Notes: generated from the sequence alone by a model not told the origin. 64,000 nucleotides of DNA from Mauremys mutica (GCF_020497125.1 NC_059072.1:307600781-307664780), one strand, 5' to 3'; counted from the first letter of the stretch, positions 1-11,168 are shown. Numbers and translations: made by a program.

Positions 1-3000
1 TGCAGTGAAAATGAAGTATTTTTACACTAAAAATACTTCAGCAAATGACACAGACTCAAGAACTTTGGGCAAATAATGTGTTCAAAGATGTTTCCTATTT
101 AGATTTTGGCTTCCAGAAAATGGGCAATTATTGTAAAAAATGCTAAAACTTCACATGTAGAGAATATCATTATCTTTCTGGGTCATTGGACATTCCAAAA
201 GACAGAAATTATGATGACACCAACCCGGAAATCAACTTGTAACTCGCTGAAAAATAAGTGAAACTTTCAAGATCTAGTAGCTAATTGAAATAATTGAGTT
301 AGTTTTTCCTCTTGCGACACTAAAACCGAAATGTGTGTTTTTGACATTTCAAAGTTTCATTTTTGATAGCTCATTCATCGAGAGCCAGAGATCTGTCATT
401 TAAATTTCTCTTAAAGCATGAAATTATATCGACGGTGCAACTAAAGTTTATTTTAATCGTCTGTAGGTAGTTTTGTTTATACACAGAAAACTGGTTTGCA
501 GTGCACACAAAGTACATTTCTTCAATTCTTGCCTGGGATATCCAGTTGAGATGGAAAGTCATAGGATGTATTTGTCCTACATTTTTGGGGCCCATTACGT
601 AGATTTTTGTTTATTTAGGTTTTTTTTTAATGAGGAATAAGTTAGAGGAGTTCTAAAAATGAAGCGCTTATCCGAAACTCATATTTTGCATTGAATACTG
701 CTCTGCCTATATCTTACTTGTTAAGGCATATGAAGTGAAGAATGACCATAACTGAAAGTCACGCAACATTTACATTGCCAGCCCTGTCCTTCGAACAACC
801 TAGCCCCACAGATAGCATTATCACTTTTGCATAGTGGCAAATACTTCTCTCAAAATAATTAATGTTAGCTTTGTTTTTGCACCCACGGCTTATCTCTGTC
901 CCGCAGACACTCTAACCAGTGAAACCAGTGGGCGTGCAGCAGGCAGCGGCTGCTTTGAGACCTTCCTTTCCTCGTTTCCTTCTTTTCAGAATGTTGCAGT
1001 TAAAAGGTTGATCTTTTGGTGATTCTTAAATTTAACTTCTGCAGCTGCTGGTGGCAAGTGTTTACAATAATGCACCCTCCAAAGAAGGTCTTTTATCTCC
1101 TGCCTTCATACGGAAAGTATGAAGAAAATAGAGAAGTCATTTGGTGTTTAGCCATTTGATCAGACGTTACACCGAGAACACTATTCGCGCTAATATTTAA
1201 CTTTTTTGAGGGCTGGGGAGGTAAACTGGAATTTTCCTATCAATTATAAAACTATAAATAATATATTTGGATTGCAAAATGATGAAAAATAATTTTTTGG
1301 GGTAAAATTCAGCAGACCCTGCAATTTTGTACTTTATTTATTTATTTATGTAACATTTATTTGTTTATTTATTTAAAATTTTGATTGAAAGGGCATCTAA
1401 TTTATAATGTTAGTGTCACACTGGCCGTGCTCTTTTCAGTGGCAGGATTACTTAATTAGCCCTTCCGGTTGCAGCTGCATTGCAATTCAAAGTTGCTGAA
1501 ACATGTCACTATATTTTAGGTTTGTTTGGCTAACATTAGGAGGGTAGGGATGGATTCTTTACCACAGAAAATCCTCAGTATGCATTTGAAAGAACCGATC
1601 TGACTGCGGAAGACAGAAAGAAGTGTTGTGTTTTGTGGCTATACTGCACTGAGGCAATCAGTAAGAGCTGAAAGGTGGGCAAGCGTTTGTGTGAAGCAGC
1701 CTCAGAAGTGCTGACAACCTATCACAGAAAAGCCACACAGGAGAGACCCGCGTTTGACACACTTCTGCGTCTGGAAATCTGAAGCGATCCGAGCAGCTGT
1801 GAGGAAGACAAGAGCAAGAGAGAATAGTTTTGAAGTGACAGCTGGAGAGAATCACTGTGTTCAGAAGGTCTAAACTCCTTATTTCTCTCACTCCTTAGGA
1901 GCGCTCATTATACGGCCGCCCGATAACTGGGATATGCAGAAGGCACATGCAAGCACTTATTCTCTCGCAGCCTTGCATCTGGGATCTCTTCAAGAATACA
2001 ATGAACGTTTTAGGAAAAGTACTGCTCTTGCAGCGTCCTTTAACTTGTGACAGAAAGGGGGATCTGGTGATAGTGTTAGTGTTGGGATGTCGGTGCCTTA
2101 ACTATGTTCCCTTGGTCTACTCTAGACGCCTGTATGCGGCCAATAAACTGATGAAAAAAAATCAGGGCATGTCGCTTATATTTTTTGAAGGGCTGGGCCT
2201 CTCACAACAACCAGGAAACACTACAGAACACCAAGATCTGGAGAGGTTCCTACAGTCTAAAAGTCAGATTCTGTTCTCAGTGACACCAGTGTAAGGGCTT
2301 GATTCAAAGTGCACTGGGGTCAGAAGTAGTTTTTCTACTGACTTCAAAGGGTTTTGGATCAGACCCTTAATTCTGAGGACTTTCAGTGAAGTCTGTGGAT
2401 GTCTGGACTTAACAGATGTCATCGAGCAGAATCCGGGACAGGGGGAAATGAAAATAATATATGACATTCACTTAGCAGCTGATGTAAAAGGAGGCGGAAC
2501 CATTCTGAATGCTATCAAGAAAGCTCTCTCCTTCCCTTTTAAACACTATGGTGAATGGTTTGATTTTTTGGCACGCCAATGAATAGAAAGGAACAGGCCT
2601 TTCCATCAGTCCCTCTCTGCTTTATGCTCCAAAGATTTATGGGTAAAAGTTCTCTGTCGCATAGTATATCACTCCAAACAACGCCTTCTCCCAGTGACAC
2701 CAATATATATACTTCAAAGATTTGTGTGATTTATTTAAAACCACTGTTCCATGGATTAGGTCTAACGTTTTGGTTGGGCCAGGTATTACCCAAACTTACT
2801 AGATCTGACTCTTGGTTATTTTGGCTGCCTTATGACTCTGATGGAGTTGTGTAAATGCAAATAAACATGATGATGGGCTCCATTCCTACCCTGGTTTCAG
2901 AAATCCAGACTGAAATATAGTTTTCATGTAGCAACAGGAAGCTCTTTACATGTAACAAAGCTGACTGGAAAGAGTGTAGAAAACCTCCAGGAAAGATTCT

Positions 3001-4360
3001 CAGCTAGAAGTAAACTCTAGAGTGGAGTTTGTTTTCCCTTTAGGATCAACATGACATTGAAATCAACAAACATTCCACAGTGGCTCATTAATTAGAATTA
3101 GTAGCTCTTTATCTCTCATATCTAAGATATAATACTATATAATATTATAAAACTGTTGTGCTGCAGTATTTAAAATCAAGCTTGTTTATATACCACAGAG
3201 ATATTTTTATTTGAACAGATAATCAATTTTTGCTTGAAGCATGATGTGAAATGTTGAGCATTTTAAAGAACCCAGAGATAAAATGATAGCATCAACCATT
3301 TTGGTTATTCCTCAACTGCTCTGGATAAACTGTGTGGTTTCCTCCCTGGTCGTTTGTTTAACCCATCCCTCTGTTATAAAAATGTCAAACCACCACTCCC
3401 ATAATCTCTTAGCTAAAGACTATTTTTGGCAGCAGATTGGGTCTTGGAACCCTCTTCAGCAGTTGACATTATATGGAGGTTGAAACCACTCATCTCACCA
3501 GGTTGTGAGCTGAGCCAGATCAGAAAACAAGTCAGCAGGGGTGAAACCCTTTCACTAGTACCTTACATGAGCAATTTCCTTTACAGTTCAATGAAAACCT
3601 GTTGTACATATACCATTGGCCTAATTTTGCCATGGCATAGCCACCACAATTCCATTTGTTGCATGTGATACCTCAGCCACTATAATCTGGAAATAGAAGG
3701 ACATAAGATATACATAGGAAAAACAAAGCATATCTTAAAAGGTTTTGAATATTTAACCTGATATGTGGTTTTTAACTTTATAGACTTGTATGCAGATCTG
3801 AGTCAGATCACAGTCTGGTGAGCTGAGTGGTTTCAGCCTCCACGCAAACATTGCAAACTGCTCAGCTCTACTCAGAACCTATGAAAATGAGGCCACTAGA
3901 GTGGAATTTTGTGACAATGGTTCTAGCAGCACAGTTCAGTCTCTTATAATTTTGTGTTTAATTTGATAATTGGAATTATAAAGCATATCAATATTCAGCT
4001 ATTTAAACCAAAAGTAAAGCTTACTCAGAAATGATCACTAATTCAGAAAAATGTTTTCTTTCCATTAGCACATTTTTCTTAGAGACACTGAATTTCATTT
4101 AGCCTCAGCCATATGAATTAAATGGATCAAATTCAGCAATGACATACACCCCTATACAATCCCATGGACAAAATTCATCCATGATGAAATTGTATTGAGT
4201 TTAGCAGAGTTACACTAGGGATGGATTTGGCTCAGTAGGATCACCTGGGATGCAACTCAGCAGTGAATATAGCCCACTGTGTTTCTCTGTGTATATCAGA
4301 GTTAATATTTTCACATTTGATTAAAAGACTAATTTGTACCTGTTCTCTGGCGCAGAAATG
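1..4360. other. Unassigned AT-rich DNA, no gene seen
   Basis: No coding region, RNA gene or clear mobile element can be supported here. Open frames are short and show no motifs. A TTTA-rich simple tract lies at about 1331-1366. Stretches near 2265-2360 and 4125-4280 resemble fragments of an old dispersed repeat with phrases of the 'tcaatggga' type (see findings). The rest looks like ordinary vertebrate intergenic or intronic DNA. Confidence 0.6.
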
Positions 4361-4369
4361 GCATGTTAC

Positions 4370-4905
4370 CATAAATTAATTGATGAACTGGCAGGAGTTC
4401 AGGGAAGAGCAACCAAAATGAGGAGTGGGTTGAAGGGATTGATTTATGAAGAAACTTTAAGGGGAGCTATATAGGTTGGGTAAATGAAGATGAAGAGTTT
4501 GCGTCTCTGAAGAGGCAATGAACCTGAAAACAGTCTACAGATATTTGTAAGGTATAAACACCAAGGGGGGCGAGAGAAATTATTTGGTGTGATACATAGA
4601 CATGTAACTAGGAGTAAAGAAATGGAAGTAATAAAAAGACAGGTTAGACTGAATATTAGGAAAAACTTCTTTACACAAATGTCTTAGTCTGTGACATAGT
4701 CTCCCTAGAAAAGTGAGGACACCTCATTACTTGGGTCTTTTAAAACCAGACTTACCAACACTCTAGAAAATGTAGCTGAATAACAGCTAAGTATTATTAC
4801 TTAAAAGTGCTATATGGAACAGTTCTGTACTGACAGAGAGTTGGACTAGAAGGACGAATAAGAGGTTTTCATCTCTAAAGTCTAAGATACCTTGTTTCTA
4901 TGACA
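4370..4905 (+). mobile_element. Old CR1 LINE 3' end, degraded
   Basis: The stretch follows the order expected for the end of CR1 ORF2 and its 3' UTR: a phrase for 'EQPK/RATKM', a 'dYEE.LrG' phrase, 'TVYRYL'-like codons, a 'VRLNIRKNFFTQM' phrase around 4640-4690, the 'LGLLKPDLPTL' phrase, then the non-coding tail ending 'gttggactagaaggac' and 'gtttctatga'. Frames are broken by many stops and indels. CR1 is the dominant non-LTR element of turtles, crocodilians and birds, and 5'-truncated 3' ends like this are its usual form. The divergence suggests an old copy. Confidence 0.75.
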
Positions 4906-5246
4906 GAGTATAATATAACTGCTGAGTTTCTCACCAGCATGTGCATACCTATGTGTTTGTGTATAGCTTTTCTGCAGTATAATTAACTGACCTTCACTCT
5001 CTGTTAAAGCTTACAATTCCAGGGCCTTCTCCCATTCCCTCCCTCGTATTAATGCGCTGCTTCTCTGCTTACCTGAAAACTGTTTTTCTGAAGGGTTCAG
5101 CTATCTCCAGTGCCTTTAGGATTAATTTCAGCCTGCAAGATACAAAGGGTCTTCAGAGAGACTTTTTGTGTGCTCTCATTTTCTACTGAAGTCAGATCAC
5201 TCAAGGGGAACTGGTAATAAAAGGCCCAATCTTTCAAGGTGCTGAG

Positions 5247-5652
5247 TAGAGCTGGGTGAAATTTTTCAACTGAAACTTTTTTCCAGCAAAAAATGCAGAT
5301 TTGATGACACCAAAATGGTTTGCAAATTTTTGTCTGTGTCACTAAATTATTTACGTCAAAATCAGCCCCCTCCCTTAAGAAATATTCTGAAAAAGCAAAA
5401 GTATTTCATTTCAGCATTTTTAAATGGGACATTTTGATTTTTTTTGTTTTTAGTGACTTTCAGTTTTGAAATTTTCTTCAATTTAATTTAAAAAAAACCA
5501 AAAACATTAAGAAACTCAAAATTAAAACATTTTGATTTGCTGAAAATTTTGAAATTTTTCAGTTTGTGGGTCAACACAAAATGATCTCCCCATCCCCCAA
5601 TTTTTTTTGTAATTGCCAGCTATCTGAAAAATCCATTATTCACCCAGCTGTA
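5247..5652. mobile_element. hAT-type non-autonomous element (MITE)
   Basis: The ends are inverted repeats: TAGAGCTGGGTGAA at the left and TTCACCCAGCTGTA at the right. They are flanked by an 8-bp duplication, GTGCTGAG at 5239-5246 and GTACTGAG at 5653-5660 (7 of 8 match). An 8-bp target duplication is the hallmark of hAT insertion. The 406-bp interior is rich in A and T runs such as 'gaaatttttc' and 'gaaaattt' and codes for nothing, so this is a passenger copy. Similar ends recur near 11.17, 29.48, 31.6 and 54.4 kb. Confidence 0.8.
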
Positions 5653-5816
5653 GTACTGAGTACCTTCTGTTGGGTGCTCCTAACTGTATTCAGGGACAGT
5701 TGAGTGCACTCAGAATTCCTGCTGAAGTAATTTGTAAGCAGGTGTCACTCAGTAGTTTGCAGGATTTGGTATGGTAGGTTGGTGGAGCTATTTAGCACAA
5801 ACAACGCAGAGTCAGT

Positions 5817-5932
5817 CAGTCATATTCCTTTTCTCAGGAAGAACTTTGTATCCCAGCCGCAGAGCAACAGTCCACAAAACATCAGAAATGCAACAAAAGT
5901 GTTCCTTGCTCAGGATTTCTCACCTAGACCCA
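5817..5932. repeat. Left member of a direct-repeat pair (possible LTR remnant)
   Basis: This block is similar to 11055-11168 in the same orientation: both carry 'agaactttrta', then 'cacagagcaa' or 'cgcagagcaa', 'aaaacatcagaaatg', 'aacaaaa', then 'atcagggtttct' or 'ctcaggatttct' and end in 'ctaga'. I estimate about 80 percent identity by eye. The pair encloses about 5.1 kb that includes an unidentified minus-strand coding remnant. Degraded LTRs of one element would explain this. An alternative is two copies of an unrelated dispersed repeat. Confidence 0.5.
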
Positions 5933-5963
5933 AGTTGTGAGTTTAGAGGCCAGACTTCTTCCA

Positions 5964-5994
5964 CGTGGTCTTGTTTCCTGTTCCTGGAGCTACT
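5964..5994 (+). repeat. 31-bp direct repeat, left copy
   Basis: This 31-bp block and 7760-7790 differ at only two positions. They begin 'gtggtcttgtttcct' and end 'ggagctactg' or 'ggagctagtg'. The pair exactly brackets the DIRS fragment 5995-7759. DIRS elements normally make no target duplication, so the flanking repeat needs another explanation. Confidence 0.85.
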
Positions 5995-6298
5995 GTTTCT
6001 TCTTCGAGTGCTTGTTCATGTCCATTCCAATCAGGTATGTGCATGCAGCCTCCGTCAGGTTGGCCTGGGCGCCCCCTGGAGTCGTGCCTTCATGGCACTC
6101 AATATAGAGCCCTGCCGACCCGCCAGCCTCTCAGTTCCTTCTTACCACCAGTGACAGTTAGCTGGAATGTCCCATAGCCCTTGCTTAGCAAGTGCCTTTA
6201 TCTCCATTTTTTGTATATAGTTTTCTGTAGTTAGTGCACAGTAGTTAGTTTGAGTTAGTTGGGGATTCCACCCACTTTCAACTCCCCGGAACCGGTGT

Positions 6299-7660
6299 AT
6301 GCTGCAGTCCCAGAATTTCAAAACCTGTGAGATTTGTGCTAAGTGCATGCCAAAGAGTGATCCCCATGCTTCTTGTCTAAGGTGCCTAGAGGAAGGTCAC
6401 CAAAAGGACCAATATAGGATCTGCCGCAAGTTCTGTCCCAGAACTATTAAAGAAAGGGAACAGCAGCTTAAGGCAGCTCTTCGCCCCCACTCAGAACCCA
6501 GTTGGGGGACCCCTCACCTAGCATATCCTCGTCGGCGTGGAGTGCCCCGGTACTGTCATCCTGGGAACTGGTGCCGAAAAAGGACTCTTCCCAAGATGCT
6601 TGGTACCGGCACGGCTCCTCCCGTGGCCAATCGGCTAGGCACCAGTCTCAGTCGCTGGTGCCTCAGATGAAGAAGAAGCCAGAGAGGGAGTGTTCTCCCC
6701 CAGCTAAGTCTAAGGAGCCAATGGCTGTGAGACCCCAGTCGGGCCACAGCACCAGGTCCCTGGGCAGGGCCGTGTCGACTCCTGCCCAGGCGAGGCAGTT
6801 GAGTCCGGGCCCAACGTGATCGCTGGACCCTACTGGCCAGCAACTACCGCTCCCCTTGACACTGGAGGCTTTAGAGGTGGCTCAAGACTTGTGGCATCTC
6901 ATGGCGCCATTCTCACCCCCTAGTACAGAGTTGGCTCCAGCCCCGTCTGCACCACTGCGACCCCAGGTGCAATCAAGAGGGAAGCCAGAAATGATGTCCC
7001 AGCACTCCCCTTCTCCATGGCACCCTCCAGCACTGACACCTCCGGAGAGAGAACCTAGTTGGTCCCTGAGCTCCTGACGCTCGGTGCCCCGAAGCATGGC
7101 TCCTCCATGGTCTTCGTATTCTGAGACCTTGAAATCAGAGTCAGACTCCTACCACTCTGATAAGAGCAGGAGGTCCAGGTTGTGGCGGGAGAGATGGGCT
7201 TACACGGTGCCATGGCCACCGCAGTGGCGGAACCCCTCTCAGCAGCCCTTCTGAACCCCATGAGCTTTTCACCAGAGCCAGAGAAGGAGCCAAGGGTCCT
7301 GCTCAGTGGCAACTTTGATGGCTTTGGCCACCTTTATCCCACTGGATGAGCAACCAGCTACTGAACCACCACCACTGATGTTGACACCATCAGCTGTGGC
7401 ACCAGCACCGGCTTTGGGACCAGCTTCAGCACCAGCTGTGGCTTTGGTGCCAACATTGGCACCGGCTTCCTCAGTGGCTTTGGTGCCACCAGTGGCACCG
7501 ATAGTGACCCCAGCACCAACAGTGGCACCAACGGCAGCTCTGGCACCAACAGCGCCAGCAGCAGTGCCGCTGATGCTGACACCGGCACCGCCTTTGGGGC
7601 CGACAGCCCCAGCACCAAGCACGGCACTGTCCATGTCTGCTCCTGCACAGAAACCCTGAG
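6299..7660 (+). pseudogene. DIRS gag-like protein, N-terminal part, broken
   Basis: The first frame (6299-6670) starts with a Cys/His-rich module: C-x2-C, then 'DPHASCLRCLEEGH', then a further C-x3-C before a basic stretch 'PRTIKEREQ'. The larger DIRS copy has the matching module at 21875 ('DPHDSCLKCLGESH'). I infer nucleic-acid binding by Gag in particle assembly, as for DIRS ORF1 products. After about residue 60 the frame shifts, and later frames (6502-6819, 7306-7659) carry Pro/Ser- and then Pro/Ala-rich sequence with no catalytic motif. The Pro/Ala part is an expanded imprecise repeat. Several frameshifts make it non-functional. Confidence 0.75.
7306..7659 (+). repeat. Imperfect coding repeat, Pro/Ala/Val-rich
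   Basis: About 350 bp is built from short variants of 'gcaccrgctttggg', 'gtggcaccaac' and 'ggcaccagca'. In one frame it reads as repeated 'APAPALGPAS', 'APTVAPTAALAP' and 'APPLGPTAPA'. The corresponding part of DIRS copy B (about 22290-22720) has shorter, less regular 'ccggcaccgac' units, so the array has expanded in copy A. It inflates open reading frames on both strands. Confidence 0.7.
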
Positions 7661-7759
7661 AGTCATGGGACCCCTTGGGTGTCGATGGCAGGAAACTGCT
7701 GCCGTTATTTGGAGCTTCTTCCTCGTCATCACTGGATGAGGCGCTGGCTGGTACTGGGT

Positions 7760-7790
7760 GGTCTTGTTTCCTATTCCTGGAGCTAGTGCT
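7760..7790 (+). repeat. 31-bp direct repeat, right copy
   Basis: This is the partner of 5964-5994, with two mismatches. It marks the abrupt right edge of the truncated DIRS fragment, after which unrelated flanking DNA resumes. Confidence 0.85.
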
Positions 7791-8245
7791 TTTATGGCAT
7801 TTCCCTGCAGGACACTAGTGGGAGCTTGAGTTGGGATACACCAATTCCAGTAACCCAAACCAATCACCCATGTAGGCACCTAAAAAATATTCTGTTGTTC
7901 TTGTATGAAATTAGTGGAGCTAGTAATAATCTTAATGTTCAGTAGCAGGAGAACATGGGATGTAATCCCTTCCATGGGTCACTCTGTTGAGCTCAAATCA
8001 CACTGAATCATCTTGCCTTTAAGAATTCTTTTATTTGGTTCTTTGTGGGTCACCAGGGGTCCTTTCATGATCAGGTGACATTTCTGTCACCTCTGTTGTG
8101 TGCTGGAGGTGAGACAAAAAGCTCAGGGGAGAACCTCCTCAAATTGTCCATTACCAGACACGGTGGACTTTAGATCCATGGCTCCTGGGATGGTTCCTTC
8201 AAAAGTCAGTCAATTGGACCCAGTTGCAGCCTAGCACCACAGAGT
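7791..8245. other. Unassigned DNA between DIRS fragment and hAT element
   Basis: No repeat family is recognised. A minus-strand open phrase that ends at about 8199, next to the hAT insertion, may continue the coding remnant seen on the far side of the insertion (9792-10475). Below 8190 the frames are full of stops. Confidence 0.4.
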
Positions 8246-8253
8246 AAAACAAC

Positions 8254-9783
8254 CAGGGCCGGTGCAAAGATATTTTGCGCCCTAGGCAAAACTTCCACCT
8301 TGCGCCCCCCTCACACCTCCGCCCAGAGCATTGCTTATTATAAACTTTCAAAAATGAATACTGCATAATGTGGCATTGTTCATTAGAATTAATACACTTT
8401 TTGGCATGAAAATTTATTAATTTCATTATTTAGTCTACATATTTAATGAAAATAAATGAATAACCTGACTGGTTGGCTTTGGGCACAGGGGTGCGGCAGG
8501 GGTTGGATGGAGACAGGGGTTGTGGGGCTAGCTGGCTTCGGGCAGGGAGTGTGGCAGGGATTGGATGGAGACAGGGGGTGTGGGGCTATCTGGCTTCGGG
8601 CAGGGGGGTGCGGCAGGGGCTGGCTGGAGACAGGGGGTGTGGGGCTAGCCGGCTTCAGGCAGGGGGGTGCGGCAGGGCCTGGCTGGAGACAGTGGAGTGC
8701 GGGGCTAGCTGGCTTTGGGCAGGGGGGTGCAGCAGGGGTTGGCTGGAGACAGGGGATGTGGGGCTAGCTGGCTTTGGGTGGGGGTGCGGCAGGGGCTGGC
8801 TGGAGACGGGGTGTGGGGCTGGCTGCGGGAAGGGGGTGTGGGACTGGCTGGCTTCGGGCAGGGCAGGGGATGCGGAGCTGGTTGGAGATGGGCTGTGGGG
8901 TTGGCTGGAGACAGGTAGTGTGGGGCTGGTTGGAGGCTGGGCAGGAGGTGCGGCAGGGACTGGCTGGAGACAAGGGAGTGTGGGGCTGGCTGGCTTTGGG
9001 CAGGGGTATGTGGTAGCGGTTGGCTGGAGATGGGGTGTGGGGCTGGCTGCGGGAAGGGGGTGTGGGGCTGGCTGGAGACAGGGGATGTGGGGCTGGCTGC
9101 AGGCGGGGGTGCGGGGCTGGCTGTGGGCAGGGCAGGGGGTGTGGGGCTGGCTGCGGGCAGGGGGTGCAGCAGGGGCTGGCTGTGGGCAGAGCATGGGGTG
9201 TGGGGCTGGCTGCGGGCAGGGCAGGGGGTGCAGCAGGGGCTGGCTGCAGGCAGGGTGTCGGGTACCAGGGCCGTCCCTAGATATTCTGGGGCCTTACGCA
9301 GCCCCCAGGTGGGGGTGGGGGTGGTGCCCCAGGCCTCTGTGGGGAGAGTGGAAAGGGGAGGCCAAGGCCTCCTCAGGGGGGTGGGGCTGGCTTGGAGGGC
9401 AGGGGGAACCACCCCCCAGCAGTCACCGGTGGCACGGCTGGGGCCAGGTCTCTGCACTTCCCCCCACCAGTGAGTGCAGGCCCTGCTGCAGAGCTCAGGG
9501 GAATGGGGGTGGGTCTGAGCAGAGGTGGGGGCCCTGGGGCAGAGCCAGAGCAACAGGGAGCAGCGCAGAGCCCCCGGTGGCTGGAGGAGGAATGACATCA
9601 CTTCCCGGCGGGCCGGAGCTGATCAAAGCCGCAGCGCCCCCTCGCACAGCGGCAGGAAGAGGGTTACAAGTTTAGCTGGCGCTGGGTGAGCATCCCAGAC
9701 ATTTTGGGCACTGCTTTTTGGCGCCCTCAAATCTTGGCACCCTAGGCGGCTGCCTAGTTTGCCTAGTGGTTGCACCAGCCCTG
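8254..9783. mobile_element. hAT-type element carrying a GC-rich minisatellite
   Basis: The left end CAGGGCCGGTGCAAAG and the right end GGTTGCACCAGCCCTG are inverted repeats. They are flanked by a perfect 8-bp duplication AAAACAAC (8246-8253 and 9784-9791). Just inside each end lie matching 'gcgccctaggca' and 'caccctaggcgg' phrases. The 1530-bp body holds a tandem GC-rich array (8470-9262). It also holds an internal phrase 'cagggccgtccctag' (about 9267) that looks like the end of another hAT family. No transposase is visible, so it is non-autonomous. Confidence 0.9.
8470..9262. repeat. Minisatellite, about 59-bp unit, GC-rich
   Basis: At least six consecutive units of roughly 55-60 bp run from 8470 to about 8820. 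Each has 'ggctt[tc]gggcagg', 'gtgcggcaggg', 'tggctggagacaggg', 'tgtggggctagct'. To the right the array breaks into shorter 25-40-bp derivatives built on 'gtggggctggctg' and 'cgggcaggg'. Strong purine and G bias on the plus strand gives long artificial open frames on both strands, including one of 400 codons. No protein is implied. Confidence 0.9.
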
Positions 9784-10475
9784 AAAACAACCATTGGGCA
9801 ATAGCCACAATCATCTCTGAGGTGTGGCCATTCACTGATACCATAAATGGTGATGGGGTAACCAGATATCTCCTTAGATACAACCAATTTACAATGTCCT
9901 GTCAGATCACTGTACATCAGAGATCACAGGCTTTTCCTGCAAGCACATCTGATTGGTGCCTAAGTCTACTAGCTCTTGAACTTCAGTCTCTATTAGTATT
10001 GGAATCTCACACCTCTCAGGTACAACAGAGAAATCCTGTGGCCCATAAAAACAAAACAAAAGGAGGGAGCTTCTTGCCCCTGGAGTGATTCTAGTTCCAT
10101 ATTTAGCAGTTATCCCTTTGCTCATCATCAGGACATGCTCTGGGGGCATAAGTCTTAACCTTAGTTTATTCCTAGTTGAACCACACAAAACTCCATGGAA
10201 ACTCTGAGTGGGAAACCCCCCAGCCCACAAAGAATCTTCCATGTGGTATGTGTAATTCCCTTCAAAACAGAGACTGAGAGTTTGTCAGACATGATAGGCA
10301 TCCTGACACCTATCTTCCCAGGCTTAGTTCTAGTCCTGCAGTCCAGACTGGCCCCCACTAATATCTCCTCTATGCATACCATCACATTTGAGGTATTTGC
10401 CTGATGGTATAAAATCCATTCCTTTGGTTCTGTCAGCTGCGCTATATAGAATTGTTCCAGGACAACTAACCACAC
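9784..10475 (-). pseudogene. Unidentified coding remnant, frameshifted
   Basis: Two minus-strand frames overlap at 10161-10242. Together they give a long low-stop stretch with balanced composition, scattered Cys and Trp, and no low complexity. This is unlike the chance frames around it. The upstream frame (10161-10475) passes into the downstream frame (9907-10242) by one frameshift, and coding-like sequence continues to the hAT insertion at 9784. I do not recognise the family. Its position between two direct repeats (5.85 and 11.1 kb) would fit a gene of a degraded LTR element, but a processed host gene is possible. A further minus-strand frame at 10680-10895 may belong to it. Confidence 0.35.
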
Positions 10476-11054
10476 TATCTCCTCACTGTGACATGTTTCT
10501 AGCTTTAGCCATCAGTTGAAGAGATCCCAGAATCAGTGATCAAGGGTGAGAGCTGGGGAAAACTTTTCTGCTCAGAATTGCCTGTGATTTTCTTCCTTCA
10601 TAAGCCCCGGTCCATCCAAAATGGCTGCTTTGTGTAATTCATAATAATTTTCAGAGGTATGATCCATCACCCAGCATCATCATACTGCTTGAGGCTTCCT
10701 AGTCAGGCATAGGGCCAGCCTGAGTACCCAATGGTCATGGAACCACCAATGTGCAATCACCAGACATTCAGAGATCTTTGTATGCACCTCTATGTCATCC
10801 TTAGTTGCCATTTTAGTTAGGAATCCTCTTTCCATAGATGTGGGAGGAGATGTGGCATTACCCTCATTCAATCCAGAGGAGTTCGTCTTATTCATTCCAT
10901 TACCTGCAACAAGAATCTTTTCTGGGCTTCTTGATGATGTTGGTGGTCATACTGCTGCTAGAGCCGCTGCTATTGCTGCTGCTTCACCAACCAACTTTAG
11001 GCTTTCTTTTTCCATGTTATAATGGATCAGTTATTACTTCAGTATCTTTGTACA

Positions 11055-11168
11055 GTAGACATACAGGTCTGTTTTTACAGAAAGAACTTTATACATTAGT
11101 CACAGAGCAATAGTTAAAACATCAGAAATGTAACAAAATCTGTTCCCCAGATCAGGGTTTCTAACTAG
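11055..11168. repeat. Right member of a direct-repeat pair (possible LTR remnant)
   Basis: This block matches 5817-5932 in direct orientation, with the shared core 'aaaacatcagaaatg'. It abuts a hAT-type MITE at 11167. If the pair are LTR fragments, the element lies on the minus strand or plus strand with an internal region of about 5.1 kb, later enlarged by a DIRS fragment and a hAT element. Confidence 0.5.

Larger units (their letters stand above)
5995..7759 (+). mobile_element. DIRS-like retrotransposon, 5' fragment (copy A)
   Basis: The fragment begins 'tttcttcttcgagtgcttg', the same terminus as the larger DIRS copy at 21486, and continues through the shared leader (the 'ccctggagt' phrase, 'tatagagccctgccgaccc', 'cagttccttcttacc'). 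It then enters a gag-like frame at about 6299. The sequence stops in the serine-rich part of gag, at the equivalent of 'tcaccagatgaggcggtgg' near 23140-23160 in copy B. No RT, RNase H or recombinase follows. It is therefore a 3'-truncated piece of about 1.76 kb. Confidence 0.85.

Noticed and set aside
834..1022. A short frame with a hydrophobic N-terminus that could be a secreted peptide exon
   Set aside because: There is no splice-site context, homology or codon pattern that distinguishes it from chance.
8473..9675. A 400-codon plus-strand open frame and a 298-codon minus-strand frame
   Set aside because: Both run through a G-rich 59-bp minisatellite inside a hAT element. Their residues simply repeat the array unit; no domain is present.
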